From the NCBI RefSeq assembly GCF_000712075.1, contig NZ_JONW01000006.1, positions 434,001 through 498,000 on the forward strand: 64,000 nt of DNA. Direction: 5' to 3'. Shown here in pieces: positions 1 to 7,699 of the stretch. The notes under the pieces were generated by a model. The model had not been told where the DNA came from, did no database searches, and was given only the letters and a program-made list of their open reading frames with translations. Numbering within the stretch: the stretch's first letter is position 1; the number at the start of each line of letters is the position of its first letter. Made by a program: the position numbers and the translations under genes. Source of the stretch: Caulobacter sp. UNC358MFTsu5.1 (lineage in GTDB: Bacteria > Pseudomonadota > Alphaproteobacteria > Caulobacterales > Caulobacteraceae).

Positions 1-10
1 TCCCCGGCCG

Positions 11-958
11 TTAGAGCGCCAGCCCCGCCACCGCCGACTTCGCCAGCGCGGCCCGCGCCGCGTCGCTGATCGGCACCACCTTGCGGGCGTCGAGGTCGAA
101 GGTGATGGCCACGGCTTCCGACGTGCCCCAGGCCTTGCCGGTGGTCGGGTCCAGCATCCAGTGGACCACGCGCATGGCCTGGCCTTCCGTTCCCACCAGG
201 CCGGACCGCAGCTCGACCCGGTCGCCGGCCCGCGGCCAGGCCAGGTGGGCCAGGCGATACTCCAGCACCGCCCCGCCGACCCGCGCCGGCTTGTGGTCGG
301 CGTGGGCGACCACGGTGTCGCGGAACGGGCCGATGAAGGCCCCGATGCCGTCCGAGACCCGGCCGATGAACTGCTCGGCGCGCATTCGTCCGAACACGTC
401 GCAATCGGTCGGCGACAGGGCGCCCAGGCCGATCCGCTTCAGGCCCAGGTCGTCGGCGCGGTCGAGGCCCGCGGTGGTCTCGAACGGCGACAGGTCCAGG
501 CTCCGGGCCCGGGCCTGGGGCGGGACCTCGACCTTCAGGGCCTGGGCGCGTTCGTGCACGACGCGCGGCCAGGGGAAGGCCTCGCCCTCGCGCGGGGTGA
601 CGTGGGCGATGGTGGTCTGGAAGGTCGCCGCCAGCTGGCCGCTGGCGGTGTGGACCAGGAGCTGCAGCACCTTGGCCTCGGTCTCGGAGACCTCGACCAC
701 CCCGCCCAGCATGTGCAGGGTCGCCCCGGCATGGGCCTCGCGCAGGAAGCGGATGTGCTGCTCGCGGACCACCACGGTGGCGTTGGCGTAGGGCGAGAAG
801 GCGTGCGGCAGGCCCAGCTCGGCCGCCAGCCCCGCCAGGCCCTCCATGGCCCGCACGACGTAGAAGCGCACGTTCATGTGCCCCATCTCGTCGCAGTCCC
901 AGGTGTTCACGCCCCCACGCCAGATCTCGACGCCGGGGAGGGGCTCGGTGGGCGTCAT
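11..958 (-). CDS. Double-hotdog acyl-CoA thioesterase family protein
   Basis: A 315-residue protein with two hotdog-type halves. The first half carries the motif DCDEMGHMN near residue 21 and the second carries DCDVFGRM near residue 183, both matching the active-site helix of the 4-hydroxybenzoyl-CoA thioesterase class. The family hydrolyses acyl-CoA thioesters in the cytoplasm; the substrate cannot be read from sequence. There is no signal peptide or membrane segment. The gene reads away from zur across a palindromic repeat and is probably transcribed alone. In the second half the usual catalytic-helix residues are less complete, so one active site per chain is possible (inference). Confidence 0.75.
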   Translation of the reverse strand: MTPTEPLPGVEIWRGGVNTWDCDEMGHMNVRFYVVRAMEGLAGLAAELGLPHAFSPYANATVVVREQHIRFLREAHAGATLHMLGGVVEVSETEAKVLQLLVHTASGQLAATFQTTIAHVTPREGEAFPWPRVVHERAQALKVEVPPQARARSLDLSPFETTAGLDRADDLGLKRIGLGALSPTDCDVFGRMRAEQFIGRVSDGIGAFIGPFRDTVVAHADHKPARVGGAVLEYRLAHLAWPRAGDRVELRSGLVGTEGQAMRVVHWMLDPTTGKAWGTSEAVAITFDLDARKVVPISDAARAALAKSAVAGLAL

Positions 959-1029
959 GGGGCGTCTCGGTGCGGGGTGAACGGTCGTTCGAGTCTAGCG
1001 GGGTTTCCGCGCGGTCCGCAATCGCAGTC

Positions 1030-1108
1030 GGGGACATGCCCTTGCGGCGTGTCCCCAAGTCCTGGCGCCGTGAATGCCGATGGGGACACGCCGCAAGGGC
1101 ATGTCCCC
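1030..1108. repeat. Palindromic repeat, family A (copy 1)
   Basis: Two perfectly complementary 28-base arms (1030-1057 and 1081-1108) are separated by 23 bases. Each arm starts GGGGACATGC and ends GTGTCCCCA, so each arm can also fold on itself. Related copies lie at 24017-24095, 39696-39774, 37478-37573 and, interrupted, at 31014-31255. Confidence 0.9.
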
Positions 1109-1115
1109 GACTGGA

Positions 1116-1601
1116 TCACCCCTTGCAATCCGCGCACAGCCCGTGCGCCTCGATGGTCACGCCCGTCAGGGCGTAGCCGGCCGCGGCGCCGGCGGCGATG
1201 ATCTCGGCGCTGGCCTTGGGCTCGATCTCGCGGGTGGCGCCGCAGCAGTCGCAGATCAGGAAGGCGGCGGCGTGGCCGTCGGCCTCCTTGCGGCAGGCGA
1301 CATAGGCGTTGAGGCTCTCGATCCGGTGGGCGAAACCCTGCTTCTCCAGGAAGTCGAGCGCGCGATAGACGGTGGGCGGCTTGGCCGGCGGGCCGTCGAC
1401 GGCGAAGCTGGCGATCAGGTCGTAGGCCTTCACCGGCTGGCCGGCCTCCAGCAGCAGCTCCAGCACCCGGCGGCGCGGGGCGGTCAGGCGCTGGTCGGAC
1501 GCCTCGCAGCGCGCCTCGGCGGCGGCCAGTTCGGCCGCCAGGGCGGTTCCGGCGACGCCGTGATGGTGATGATCGTGATCGCAAGCGGCGTGATGGGCCA
1601 T
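1116..1601 (-). CDS. zur: Fur-family transcriptional regulator, Zur type
   Basis: A 161-residue Fur-family protein, a metal-dependent DNA-binding repressor. The N-terminus is histidine-rich (HHAACDHDHHHHG), then comes a winged helix (QRLTAPRRRVLELLLEAG ... PPTVYRALDFLEKQG), and two CxxC pairs (CDCC near residue 118 and CADC at the end) form the structural zinc site. The PPTVYRALDFL form and short C-terminus are typical of Zur rather than Fur. The start at MAHHAAC was chosen because the upstream extension runs into non-coding sequence. No znuABC genes are in the window, so zinc as effector rests on family resemblance. Confidence 0.8.
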   Translation of the reverse strand: MAHHAACDHDHHHHGVAGTALAAELAAAEARCEASDQRLTAPRRRVLELLLEAGQPVKAYDLIASFAVDGPPAKPPTVYRALDFLEKQGFAHRIESLNAYVACRKEADGHAAAFLICDCCGATREIEPKASAEIIAAGAAAGYALTGVTIEAHGLCADCKG

Positions 1602-1662
1602 GACCCAGAGGTAGAGGGCGCCGCTCCTCGGCGCAAGTTCCCGCTCCCACACCCTTTCGTTG

Positions 1663-1702
1663 TCATCCTGGACAGCCCCTACGGGGCTTCCGGGATGACA
1701 CC
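1663..1702. repeat. Short palindromic repeat, family B-like
   Basis: A hairpin bounded by GTTGTCATCC and GGGATGACA-type ends lies between zur and the PEP-synthase-like gene. The same ends bound the larger family B elements near 26523 and 31078 and the short one at 38752. Confidence 0.6.
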
Positions 1703-1724
1703 CTCTGTTCGGTTCCGAATTGAC

Positions 1725-3647
1725 CTAGTGCCCCCGCAGATAGGGTCGCGCCTGCACCACGTAGAGCCTGTCGCCGATCGTCAGCCACTCGATGTCCTGG
1801 GCCGCGCCGCCCAGCCAGGCGTCGATGGCCAGGCCCGCCTTGGCCAGCCGCAGGGCCAGGGCGTCGGTCAGCACGAACCGGCCCTCCTCGATCCGGACCT
1901 CCCGGACCCCGCCCTTCTCGTCGAACGACAGCATGGTGTCGTCGGTCGAGCTGGTCAGCACCTGCAGCGAGCCCTGGGTCTCGCCGTGATAGATCAGCTG
2001 CTCGGCCACGCGCTTGCCCTCGACCACCCGCATGCCCAGGCCGCGCTTGGCGTTGATGAACACCGCGTCCGGCTCCTGCGGATCGAAGGGGTTCTCGGTG
2101 ATCATCACGCCCGAGGCCTCGGCGTTCATGCCCTGCTGGATCAGGACGGCGGCGTGGACGGCGCGGTGGTCGATGCGGGCGGCCTCGCGGGCCTCGTAGG
2201 CGGCGTCGTTCCAGACCGAGCCCCAGACCGTGCGGATCGCGTCGGCCAGCTGGGCGTCGGTGACCACGTTGGGCACGCTGGTGTACAGCCCCGCGCCGTT
2301 GAAGCCGGGCAGGTCCTCGGCGTTGGTCGAGCTGCGGGCGAAGACGCCGCCTTCGCCGATCACCGCGCGCCGGCGGGCTTTGACGGCCTCCATCAGCCGC
2401 GGGTCGATGGTCCCGGCGGCGAAGGCGGCGCGCAGGCGGGCCAGGGCGGCGTGGCGGGCGGCGCGGTCGGTCTTCAGGGCCGGATCGGCCAGCAGGGCGT
2501 CGATCACCTTGTCCAAGCCGTTGGCCCGCACGAAGCGGTCATAGGCCGAGAACGGGAGGGCGAAGCCGGGCGGCACGGCGAAGTCGGTCGTACCCGACCT
2601 GGCCATGTGATGGCGCACCTCGCCGAGATTGGCCGACTTGGCGCCCACCCGGACGCTGTCGGTCCGCCGTTGCTCGTCCAGGCTGGGCAGGCCGGCATAG
2701 GCCAGGTCGGCCTTGGGGACCTTGACCGCGCCCTTGGCCCGGCGGGCCGCGGCCCTGGCCTCGGCCGGGGTAGCCCCGCGGAGGGTGACCATGTCGTCCT
2801 TGGCGGTCATCACCACCACCTGGCCGTCCAGGGCGGCGTAGGCCGCCCGGGCGTCGCGGCGATAGGCGTTGGGCACGCCCCAGCTCTTGGCCAACAGGTT
2901 GACGTGGCTGAGCGGGGTGGAGAAGGCCGTGGTGATCACCCCGGCCACCGGCTCCAGCTGGATCGGCGGGACGTCCAGCATGACGATGTCGTCCCGCCGC
3001 AGATCGGTCTGGGGCGTGATCTCGCCCACCACCCGCAGGCGGCCGACCGCCTTGCCGGGATTGAGCACCAGCACCTCGCGCGAGCCGTAGGCGGCCGCGC
3101 CGTCGATGATCTCGATCCCGCCGACGCCGGAGGCCAGCTCGTACTGCTGGTGGGAGTTGGGCTTGAGGGCCAGGGGCGCGAAGAAGTGGGCCTTCAGGGC
3201 GGTCATGGTCTCGCCCAGCACGGCCGCGTCCAGGGCGTCGCCCTCGAAGAACTCCACGCCGTAGCGCTGCAGGCCCGGATAGAACACCACCGAGCCGAAG
3301 ATGAAGCGGCGGTTGGGCTGGGAGTAGTTGGCCGCGACCAGGGCCTCGGCCGGGCGGCTGGACAGATAGGTCTGCTGCACGAAGGTGACATGGAAGTCGT
3401 AGCGCCGCGAATTGATGAAGTAGAGCCGGCCGGCCGGGTCCGCCTTGCGGTCGGCGCGGTCGATCACGAACATCAGCTGCGGAGTGTTGAAATAGCGCCC
3501 GGTCGTGGTGGTGCGGGCCAGGGCGTCGTACTGGGCGCGGTCGGCGATGGCGGACGCCGAGCGGTCGTCGGCCAGGGCCGGCTGGACGGCGAGCAGGGCC
3601 AGCAGCGTCAGGACCGTGGCCAGCAGGCCCGCGAGGCGTCGTGTCAT
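1725..3647 (-). CDS. Exported PEP/pyruvate-binding (PEP-synthase-like) protein
   Basis: 640 residues. A clear Sec signal peptide (hydrophobic residues 5-24, cleavage after ALA at about 26) precedes a poorly conserved domain, then a segment resembling the swivelling phosphohistidine domain of PEP synthase/PPDK (STPLSHVNLLAKSWGVP, His at about 248), then an ATP-grasp PEP/pyruvate-binding domain from about 320 to the end (ARSSTNAEDLPGFNGAGLYTS). The family transfers phosphate between ATP, an enzyme histidine and pyruvate/PEP. The domain order is reversed relative to PpsA and the PEP-binding TIM barrel is absent. Export places it in the periplasm, where ATP is not expected, so the function is unknown. 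No operon partner is evident. Confidence 0.75.
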   Translation of the reverse strand: MTRRLAGLLATVLTLLALLAVQPALADDRSASAIADRAQYDALARTTTTGRYFNTPQLMFVIDRADRKADPAGRLYFINSRRYDFHVTFVQQTYLSSRPAEALVAANYSQPNRRFIFGSVVFYPGLQRYGVEFFEGDALDAAVLGETMTALKAHFFAPLALKPNSHQQYELASGVGGIEIIDGAAAYGSREVLVLNPGKAVGRLRVVGEITPQTDLRRDDIVMLDVPPIQLEPVAGVITTAFSTPLSHVNLLAKSWGVPNAYRRDARAAYAALDGQVVVMTAKDDMVTLRGATPAEARAAARRAKGAVKVPKADLAYAGLPSLDEQRRTDSVRVGAKSANLGEVRHHMARSGTTDFAVPPGFALPFSAYDRFVRANGLDKVIDALLADPALKTDRAARHAALARLRAAFAAGTIDPRLMEAVKARRRAVIGEGGVFARSSTNAEDLPGFNGAGLYTSVPNVVTDAQLADAIRTVWGSVWNDAAYEAREAARIDHRAVHAAVLIQQGMNAEASGVMITENPFDPQEPDAVFINAKRGLGMRVVEGKRVAEQLIYHGETQGSLQVLTSSTDDTMLSFDEKGGVREVRIEEGRFVLTDALALRLAKAGLAIDAWLGGAAQDIEWLTIGDRLYVVQARPYLRGH

Positions 3648-3723
3648 GAGGGCTCCCCAGCTTCGGCCGAAGCTTAGCCTAGCGGGGGAGGGAGTCGAGG
3701 CGGGCGGAGGCTACGGTTCAAGC

Positions 3724-5112
3724 TCAGGGCTGTCCGAAGCTGTGGCGGACGCTGAAGGTCACCTTGTTGTCGCGGGAATTGCCGCCGGCCAGGTCGGTCG
3801 CGCCGGCGCCGCCGCGGACGACGAGCCAGTAGTTCTTGGCGACCTGGTAGTCCAGGCTGGCGGCGTAGAAGCTGGAGCCGCCGTCCTTGAGGGGGCCGAC
3901 GCCCTTGTAGTCGAGCTGTTCGTAGCCGGCCTGCAGGGCGAACTTGCCGGCGCCGGTTCCCGACTTGGGATCGGAGCCCCGCCATTCGTAGCCGACCACC
4001 AGGGCCAGGGAGAGCTTGTCGAACGTCTGCAGGCTGTCGGCCGGGTCGACCTTGCGATCGAAGTCGTAGCGGCCGAAGACCGTGAAGTAGTTCGGCGGCG
4101 CGCCCGTGCTGGCGAGAATGCCGATCGGGCGTCGGTAGGACAGCCAGGCCGAACCGCCGTCGCCGGCGTCCTCGCCCGCCTTGGGGTTGACCTTGAAGGC
4201 CATGCCGCCCGCGACCATCAGGCTGGCGCGTCGTGCGTAGCGCTCCGCGGCCTCGTTGCGGCAAACCTGCACGGCCTCCGGCATCCCGGTGGCGGCGAGA
4301 TCGGCGGCGATCTTGACCTTCAACGCGTTGATGGCCTTGTGAAGAAGCTCTTCGGTGCGCTCTTTCACCCAAGCCCTTCGGGCCAGCTCCTTCGGGTCTC
4401 CTCGACCGCCTTCTCCATGCGCCAGGTCCGTGGGCAGGGGGGTGTCGAGCTGGATCAGCCTGGGATCGTCCCCCCAGGTCGCGCCCGAGTTCTCCCATTC
4501 CTGCTCGGCGGTCGGACGAAACATGCCGCTCGTCGGAACTTGCTTTTCGATCGTCGCCTCGAACGCATCGCCGATGCAGTCCGACAGCTTGGTGTCCAGC
4601 CGAGGGTCGGCGTAGACGATCTCGTCATTGATCTTCTGGGCGCCGAGCAGTTCGGTGGCGAAGCCCAGGCCGACGCGGTCGGCCTTGCCTTCGTCGGTCT
4701 GGGCGTAGCCCAGGCTCAGGCTGGTCCGGGCCCAGGCGCCGAGCGCCCAGTTGTCCTTCACCGCCTCACGGTACTCCGAGAGCTTCTGATGGTTGAACCA
4801 GAAGTACGGCGCGCCCGCGATCGCCAGGCCGGGCTTCAGGTCGCCGTTCTCGTCGATATAGCTGGCCAGGTCGATGCTCTTGGCCCGAAGGGCGGAGGGG
4901 TCGATGACGGTCGTGGGCGTGAGGTCGATGACGGCGAAGCCGGGCGTCTCCGGGATCGAGGTGTCGATCTCCTCCGTCGCGGGACGGTCGGTGACCTTCT
5001 CCTTCTCGGCGTCGACCGCCGCCTTGACGGCCGTGTCGGAAAGGGCCTGAGCCCGGGCGCCGACCGGAGCCAGGAGCGCCACGCTCGCGGCGCAGACGAA
5101 GATCATGCGCAT
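3724..5112 (-). CDS. Exported hypothetical protein, possibly with outer-membrane beta strands
   Basis: 462 residues with a signal peptide (MRMIFVCAASVALLAPVGARA). I do not recognise the family. The middle contains charged helical sequence; the last 150 residues alternate hydrophobic and polar residues with aromatic ends (YDFDRKVDP, YEWRGSDP, VTFSVRHSFGQP) and finish close to a Phe, as in outer-membrane beta proteins. An AGGAG site 8 bases upstream supports the start. It follows the 128-residue gene by 22 bases, so the two are probably one operon and may act together (inference). Confidence 0.6.
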   Translation of the reverse strand: MRMIFVCAASVALLAPVGARAQALSDTAVKAAVDAEKEKVTDRPATEEIDTSIPETPGFAVIDLTPTTVIDPSALRAKSIDLASYIDENGDLKPGLAIAGAPYFWFNHQKLSEYREAVKDNWALGAWARTSLSLGYAQTDEGKADRVGLGFATELLGAQKINDEIVYADPRLDTKLSDCIGDAFEATIEKQVPTSGMFRPTAEQEWENSGATWGDDPRLIQLDTPLPTDLAHGEGGRGDPKELARRAWVKERTEELLHKAINALKVKIAADLAATGMPEAVQVCRNEAAERYARRASLMVAGGMAFKVNPKAGEDAGDGGSAWLSYRRPIGILASTGAPPNYFTVFGRYDFDRKVDPADSLQTFDKLSLALVVGYEWRGSDPKSGTGAGKFALQAGYEQLDYKGVGPLKDGGSSFYAASLDYQVAKNYWLVVRGGAGATDLAGGNSRDNKVTFSVRHSFGQP

Positions 5113-5134
5113 TGTCTGTCTCCTGCGGGTTGGA

Positions 5135-5521
5135 TCAGCCGATGAACACGCCCTGGTGTCCGAAGTCGGTGGGGTTGCCCGCCGGACCGATCTGGCCTTT
5201 CACGTGGGTCGGATTCGCGGAGCCTTTCCGCGGCCGGAGCAGATTGCCGGCGGCGTCGGTCACCGTGACGGTCGCGACGTAGGGGCGGCCGGGGGTGGCG
5301 TTGTGGACGACCACCCAGCTCACATCCAGGCTGATGACGTCGTCGTGCGAAACGAGCCCGGTCCAGGTCGCCGTGTCCTCGGTCTTGGCGCTCAAGGGGA
5401 CCAGGCGGGTGTGTGCGCCGATCTCCTCGCCGAGCGTGGCCTTGTGGAGGAAGACCTGGGAATCCACGCTCAGCGTGACGGTCACGGGCTCGTCGCCCGG
5501 AAACAGGAACATCGTGGACAT
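5135..5521 (-). CDS. Hypothetical 128-residue protein upstream of an exported partner
   Basis: Family not recognised. The 128 residues are rich in Val, Thr and Gly with alternating strand-like stretches (VTVTLSVDSQVF, VISLDVSWVVVHN, YVATVTVTDAAG), which suggests a small beta sandwich. There is no signal peptide. A GGGAGAA ribosome-binding site precedes the ATG. It is first in a two-gene operon with the exported 462-residue protein. Confidence 0.6.
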   Translation of the reverse strand: MSTMFLFPGDEPVTVTLSVDSQVFLHKATLGEEIGAHTRLVPLSAKTEDTATWTGLVSHDDVISLDVSWVVVHNATPGRPYVATVTVTDAAGNLLRPRKGSANPTHVKGQIGPAGNPTDFGHQGVFIG

Positions 5522-5653
5522 GGTGTTCTCCCGCGGCGTCGATCACGCCGAACGGGGGCAGGTTGGCGCCGTCACCCAAGCTTGGCTGTGGGATAAGCCA
5601 CCTTCACCAGGGGTGTTTTCGCACCTTCGCCGTGGCGGCGAAGCCGTTTGGGA

Positions 5654-6415
5654 TCAGTGGGTCGGCGCCGCCAGCACCGCCGCCTGCAGGTCGCATCGCG
5701 CCGCGTCCGGCGCCGGACCGGCCGCCCGGGCGGCGTCGAGTTCGGCGCGGACGGCGGCCAGGTCGGACTGGAAGCCGGGCGAGGCCTCCAGCGCCTGGAC
5801 CAGGGCCTGGGCGTTGATCCGCCCGGCATCCACCGACGAGGCGTTGTGCACCCCGCAGATCACCCGGCTCTGGCCGTAGGCCTCGGCGCGGTTGAGCAGG
5901 GCGTCGGCGCGGTCCGGCTGGGCCTTGGCCAGGATCAGGCCGACCGTCCAGCCCCAGGTGGTGTGGCCCGACGGATAGTCCGAGGTCAGGCCCACGATCC
6001 AGCCGCTGCGGGCGCAGATCGCGCCGCGATCGACCTGGTAGGGACGCTTGCGCTTGTAGAGCTTCTTGGGGGCCGAGATCGCCGGCCGCACGTCATGGCT
6101 GACCCGGCGTAGCATGGCCGCCAGCTTCGGCGTGGTCTTGCGGCTGGGGGTGAAGCCCAGGGCGCAGCTGTAGCTGTCCATGATCCGGGCCTCGCGCGCG
6201 TCCTGCTGGGCCAGCGACCAGCGCGGACTGTCCTTGAGCCGGCGCGTGGCCAGGAAGACGGCGCGGTCCTGCTGGTCGACCGCCGATCCCGCGGCGGGCG
6301 GCGGCGGCACGGCCTGACGGGCGTCGTAGGCGCCCTTGGCCAGGTAGGGCGGGGCCGGCGTGGCGCATCCCGCCAGGACCAGGGCCGCCATTCCGATTGT
6401 CCATCTGGCGCGCAT
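5654..6415 (-). CDS. phoN: Class A acid phosphatase (PhoN-like) lipoprotein with altered active site
   Basis: 253 residues with a lipoprotein signal (MRARWTIGMAALVLAGC, lipidated Cys 17). The PAP2/class A acid phosphatase signature is visible: K117-x6-RP, PSGH at 148-151 and SR at 183-184 followed by His 190. In this family the protein releases phosphate from organic phosphomonoesters in the periplasm. Anomaly: the residue four after His 190, Asp in canonical PhoN (HWQSD), is Ser 194 here (HNASS). The ATG at 6415 was preferred over one seven codons upstream, because the longer form would begin inside the terminator hairpin of the preceding gene. Confidence 0.8.
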   Translation of the reverse strand: MRARWTIGMAALVLAGCATPAPPYLAKGAYDARQAVPPPPAAGSAVDQQDRAVFLATRRLKDSPRWSLAQQDAREARIMDSYSCALGFTPSRKTTPKLAAMLRRVSHDVRPAISAPKKLYKRKRPYQVDRGAICARSGWIVGLTSDYPSGHTTWGWTVGLILAKAQPDRADALLNRAEAYGQSRVICGVHNASSVDAGRINAQALVQALEASPGFQSDLAAVRAELDAARAAGPAPDAARCDLQAAVLAAPTH

Positions 6416-6416
6416 G

Positions 6417-6449
6417 AAAAAGGGTCCCCGAAGCAACTTCGGGGACCCT
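6417..6449 (-). terminator. Rho-independent terminator of the deoxyhypusine-synthase-like gene
   Basis: Read on the minus strand, a perfect 13-bp stem (AGGGTCCCCGAAG and its complement) with a 3-base loop runs into TTTTT. It lies about 30 bases past the stop of the upstream gene and abuts the phoN start codon, leaving no room for a ribosome-binding site on an mRNA starting after it. Confidence 0.9.
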
Positions 6450-6479
6450 GCATTCTCACATCGTCAGGAGCAAGACGGC

Positions 6480-7532
6480 TTACTTGCCGAACAGCTTGTT
6501 CCAGCGCGGCTTCTCGCGGCCCTTCCAGTGCTCGCGGTGGAAGGCGTCCGAGGCGATCAGCGGCACCACGGTGGTGGCTTCGGCGAACACCATCTGCTCG
6601 TAGGTGGTCGAGACCTTGCCCCACGAGGCGGCTTCCTTGAGGGTCGAGGAGCTGCAGGCGCCGTCGCGCACGTCGGCCACGGTGATCTGGACCGCGTACT
6701 TGTGCATGTCGGCCTCGACGCCCAGGATCTCGGCGCAGACCACGGTGTCCTGGGCGAAGTTCTTGGGAACGCCGCCGCCGACCATGAACAGGCCGGTGGT
6801 GCCGGCCGCGATCTTGATGTCCGTCAGTTCACGGAAGTCGGCGACCGCGTCGATCATCAGATAGGGCTGCTTGGCCGCGATCCGCTCCTTCTGGTGCTTG
6901 ACCAGGCCGAAGCCGGCCGAGCTGTCGACGAAGGCCGGGCAGAAGATCGGCACGCCTTCCTCGTAGGCGGTCTGGATCAGCGAGCCGGGCTTCTTGGCGT
7001 TGCCTTCCGACAGCCACTTGCCCATCTCCCAGATGAACTCGCGCGAGGAATAGGCGCGCGGCTCCAGGCGGTTGCAGATCTCCAGGATCGTGTGATCGCA
7101 ATTCTGGAGCTCTTCTTCGTCGATATAGGTGTCGTAGATGCGGTCGATGTAGTTGTCGCGCAGGACGTTGTCGTCGACCGGGCCCGCGGCCTGGTAGTGC
7201 TTGAAGCCCAGGGCCTCGAAGAAGTCCATGTCGACGATGCTGGCGCCGGTGGCGACCACGGCGTCGATCATGCCGTTCTTCACCATGTCGCGGTAGACGT
7301 GCATGCAGCCGCCGGCCGAGGTGGAACCGGCCAGGATCAGCCACGGCGAGCAGCCCTTGTCGGCCAGGGCCATGTTGAAGATGTCGGCGGCGCGGGCGGT
7401 GTCGCGCGAGCTGAACGACATCTTGCGCATGGAGTCGATGATCGGACGGGCGTCGAACGCGGTGATGTCGATGTGCTCGACGACGTTCTGCAGCAGCTCG
7501 GCCTTGGTGTTGTTCGGAACGGGAGCGTTCAT
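6480..7532 (-). CDS. Deoxyhypusine synthase-like (probable homospermidine synthase) enzyme
   Basis: 350 residues across the deoxyhypusine synthase fold: NAD-binding glycine-rich stretches (LAGSTSAGG, VVATGASIVD) and the GGGVPKN motif whose Lys (about 257) aligns with the catalytic lysine of eukaryotic deoxyhypusine synthase. Bacteria lack eIF5A, and bacterial members are known or thought to move aminobutyl groups from spermidine/putrescine to form homospermidine. The adjacent ornithine/lysine decarboxylase-like gene, same strand, supports a polyamine role. The start at MNAPVPN was chosen because the upstream extension is arginine-rich and unlike the family. A strong terminator follows. Confidence 0.85.
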   Translation of the reverse strand: MNAPVPNNTKAELLQNVVEHIDITAFDARPIIDSMRKMSFSSRDTARAADIFNMALADKGCSPWLILAGSTSAGGCMHVYRDMVKNGMIDAVVATGASIVDMDFFEALGFKHYQAAGPVDDNVLRDNYIDRIYDTYIDEEELQNCDHTILEICNRLEPRAYSSREFIWEMGKWLSEGNAKKPGSLIQTAYEEGVPIFCPAFVDSSAGFGLVKHQKERIAAKQPYLMIDAVADFRELTDIKIAAGTTGLFMVGGGVPKNFAQDTVVCAEILGVEADMHKYAVQITVADVRDGACSSSTLKEAASWGKVSTTYEQMVFAEATTVVPLIASDAFHREHWKGREKPRWNKLFGK

Positions 7533-7699
7533 CGCTTCGGTTTCCCTGACTTTGGACGCCCGTCGTTGAAACAAGAACCCTTCGCCGGGACGGAGCGACC
7601 GACGGGGGAATAGGGGAATGCGGCTACGCCCGACGTTCACAACGTCGGGCGGCGCGCGCGGTTTAACTCAGAAACGATTTAGAGGCGAACCAAGACGAC

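Noticed and set aside
1074..3677. 867-codon plus-strand open frame over zur and the PEP-synthase-like gene
   Set aside because: It crosses two genes with clear motifs and gives a low-complexity translation; the same applies to the 821-codon frame antisense to cheA.
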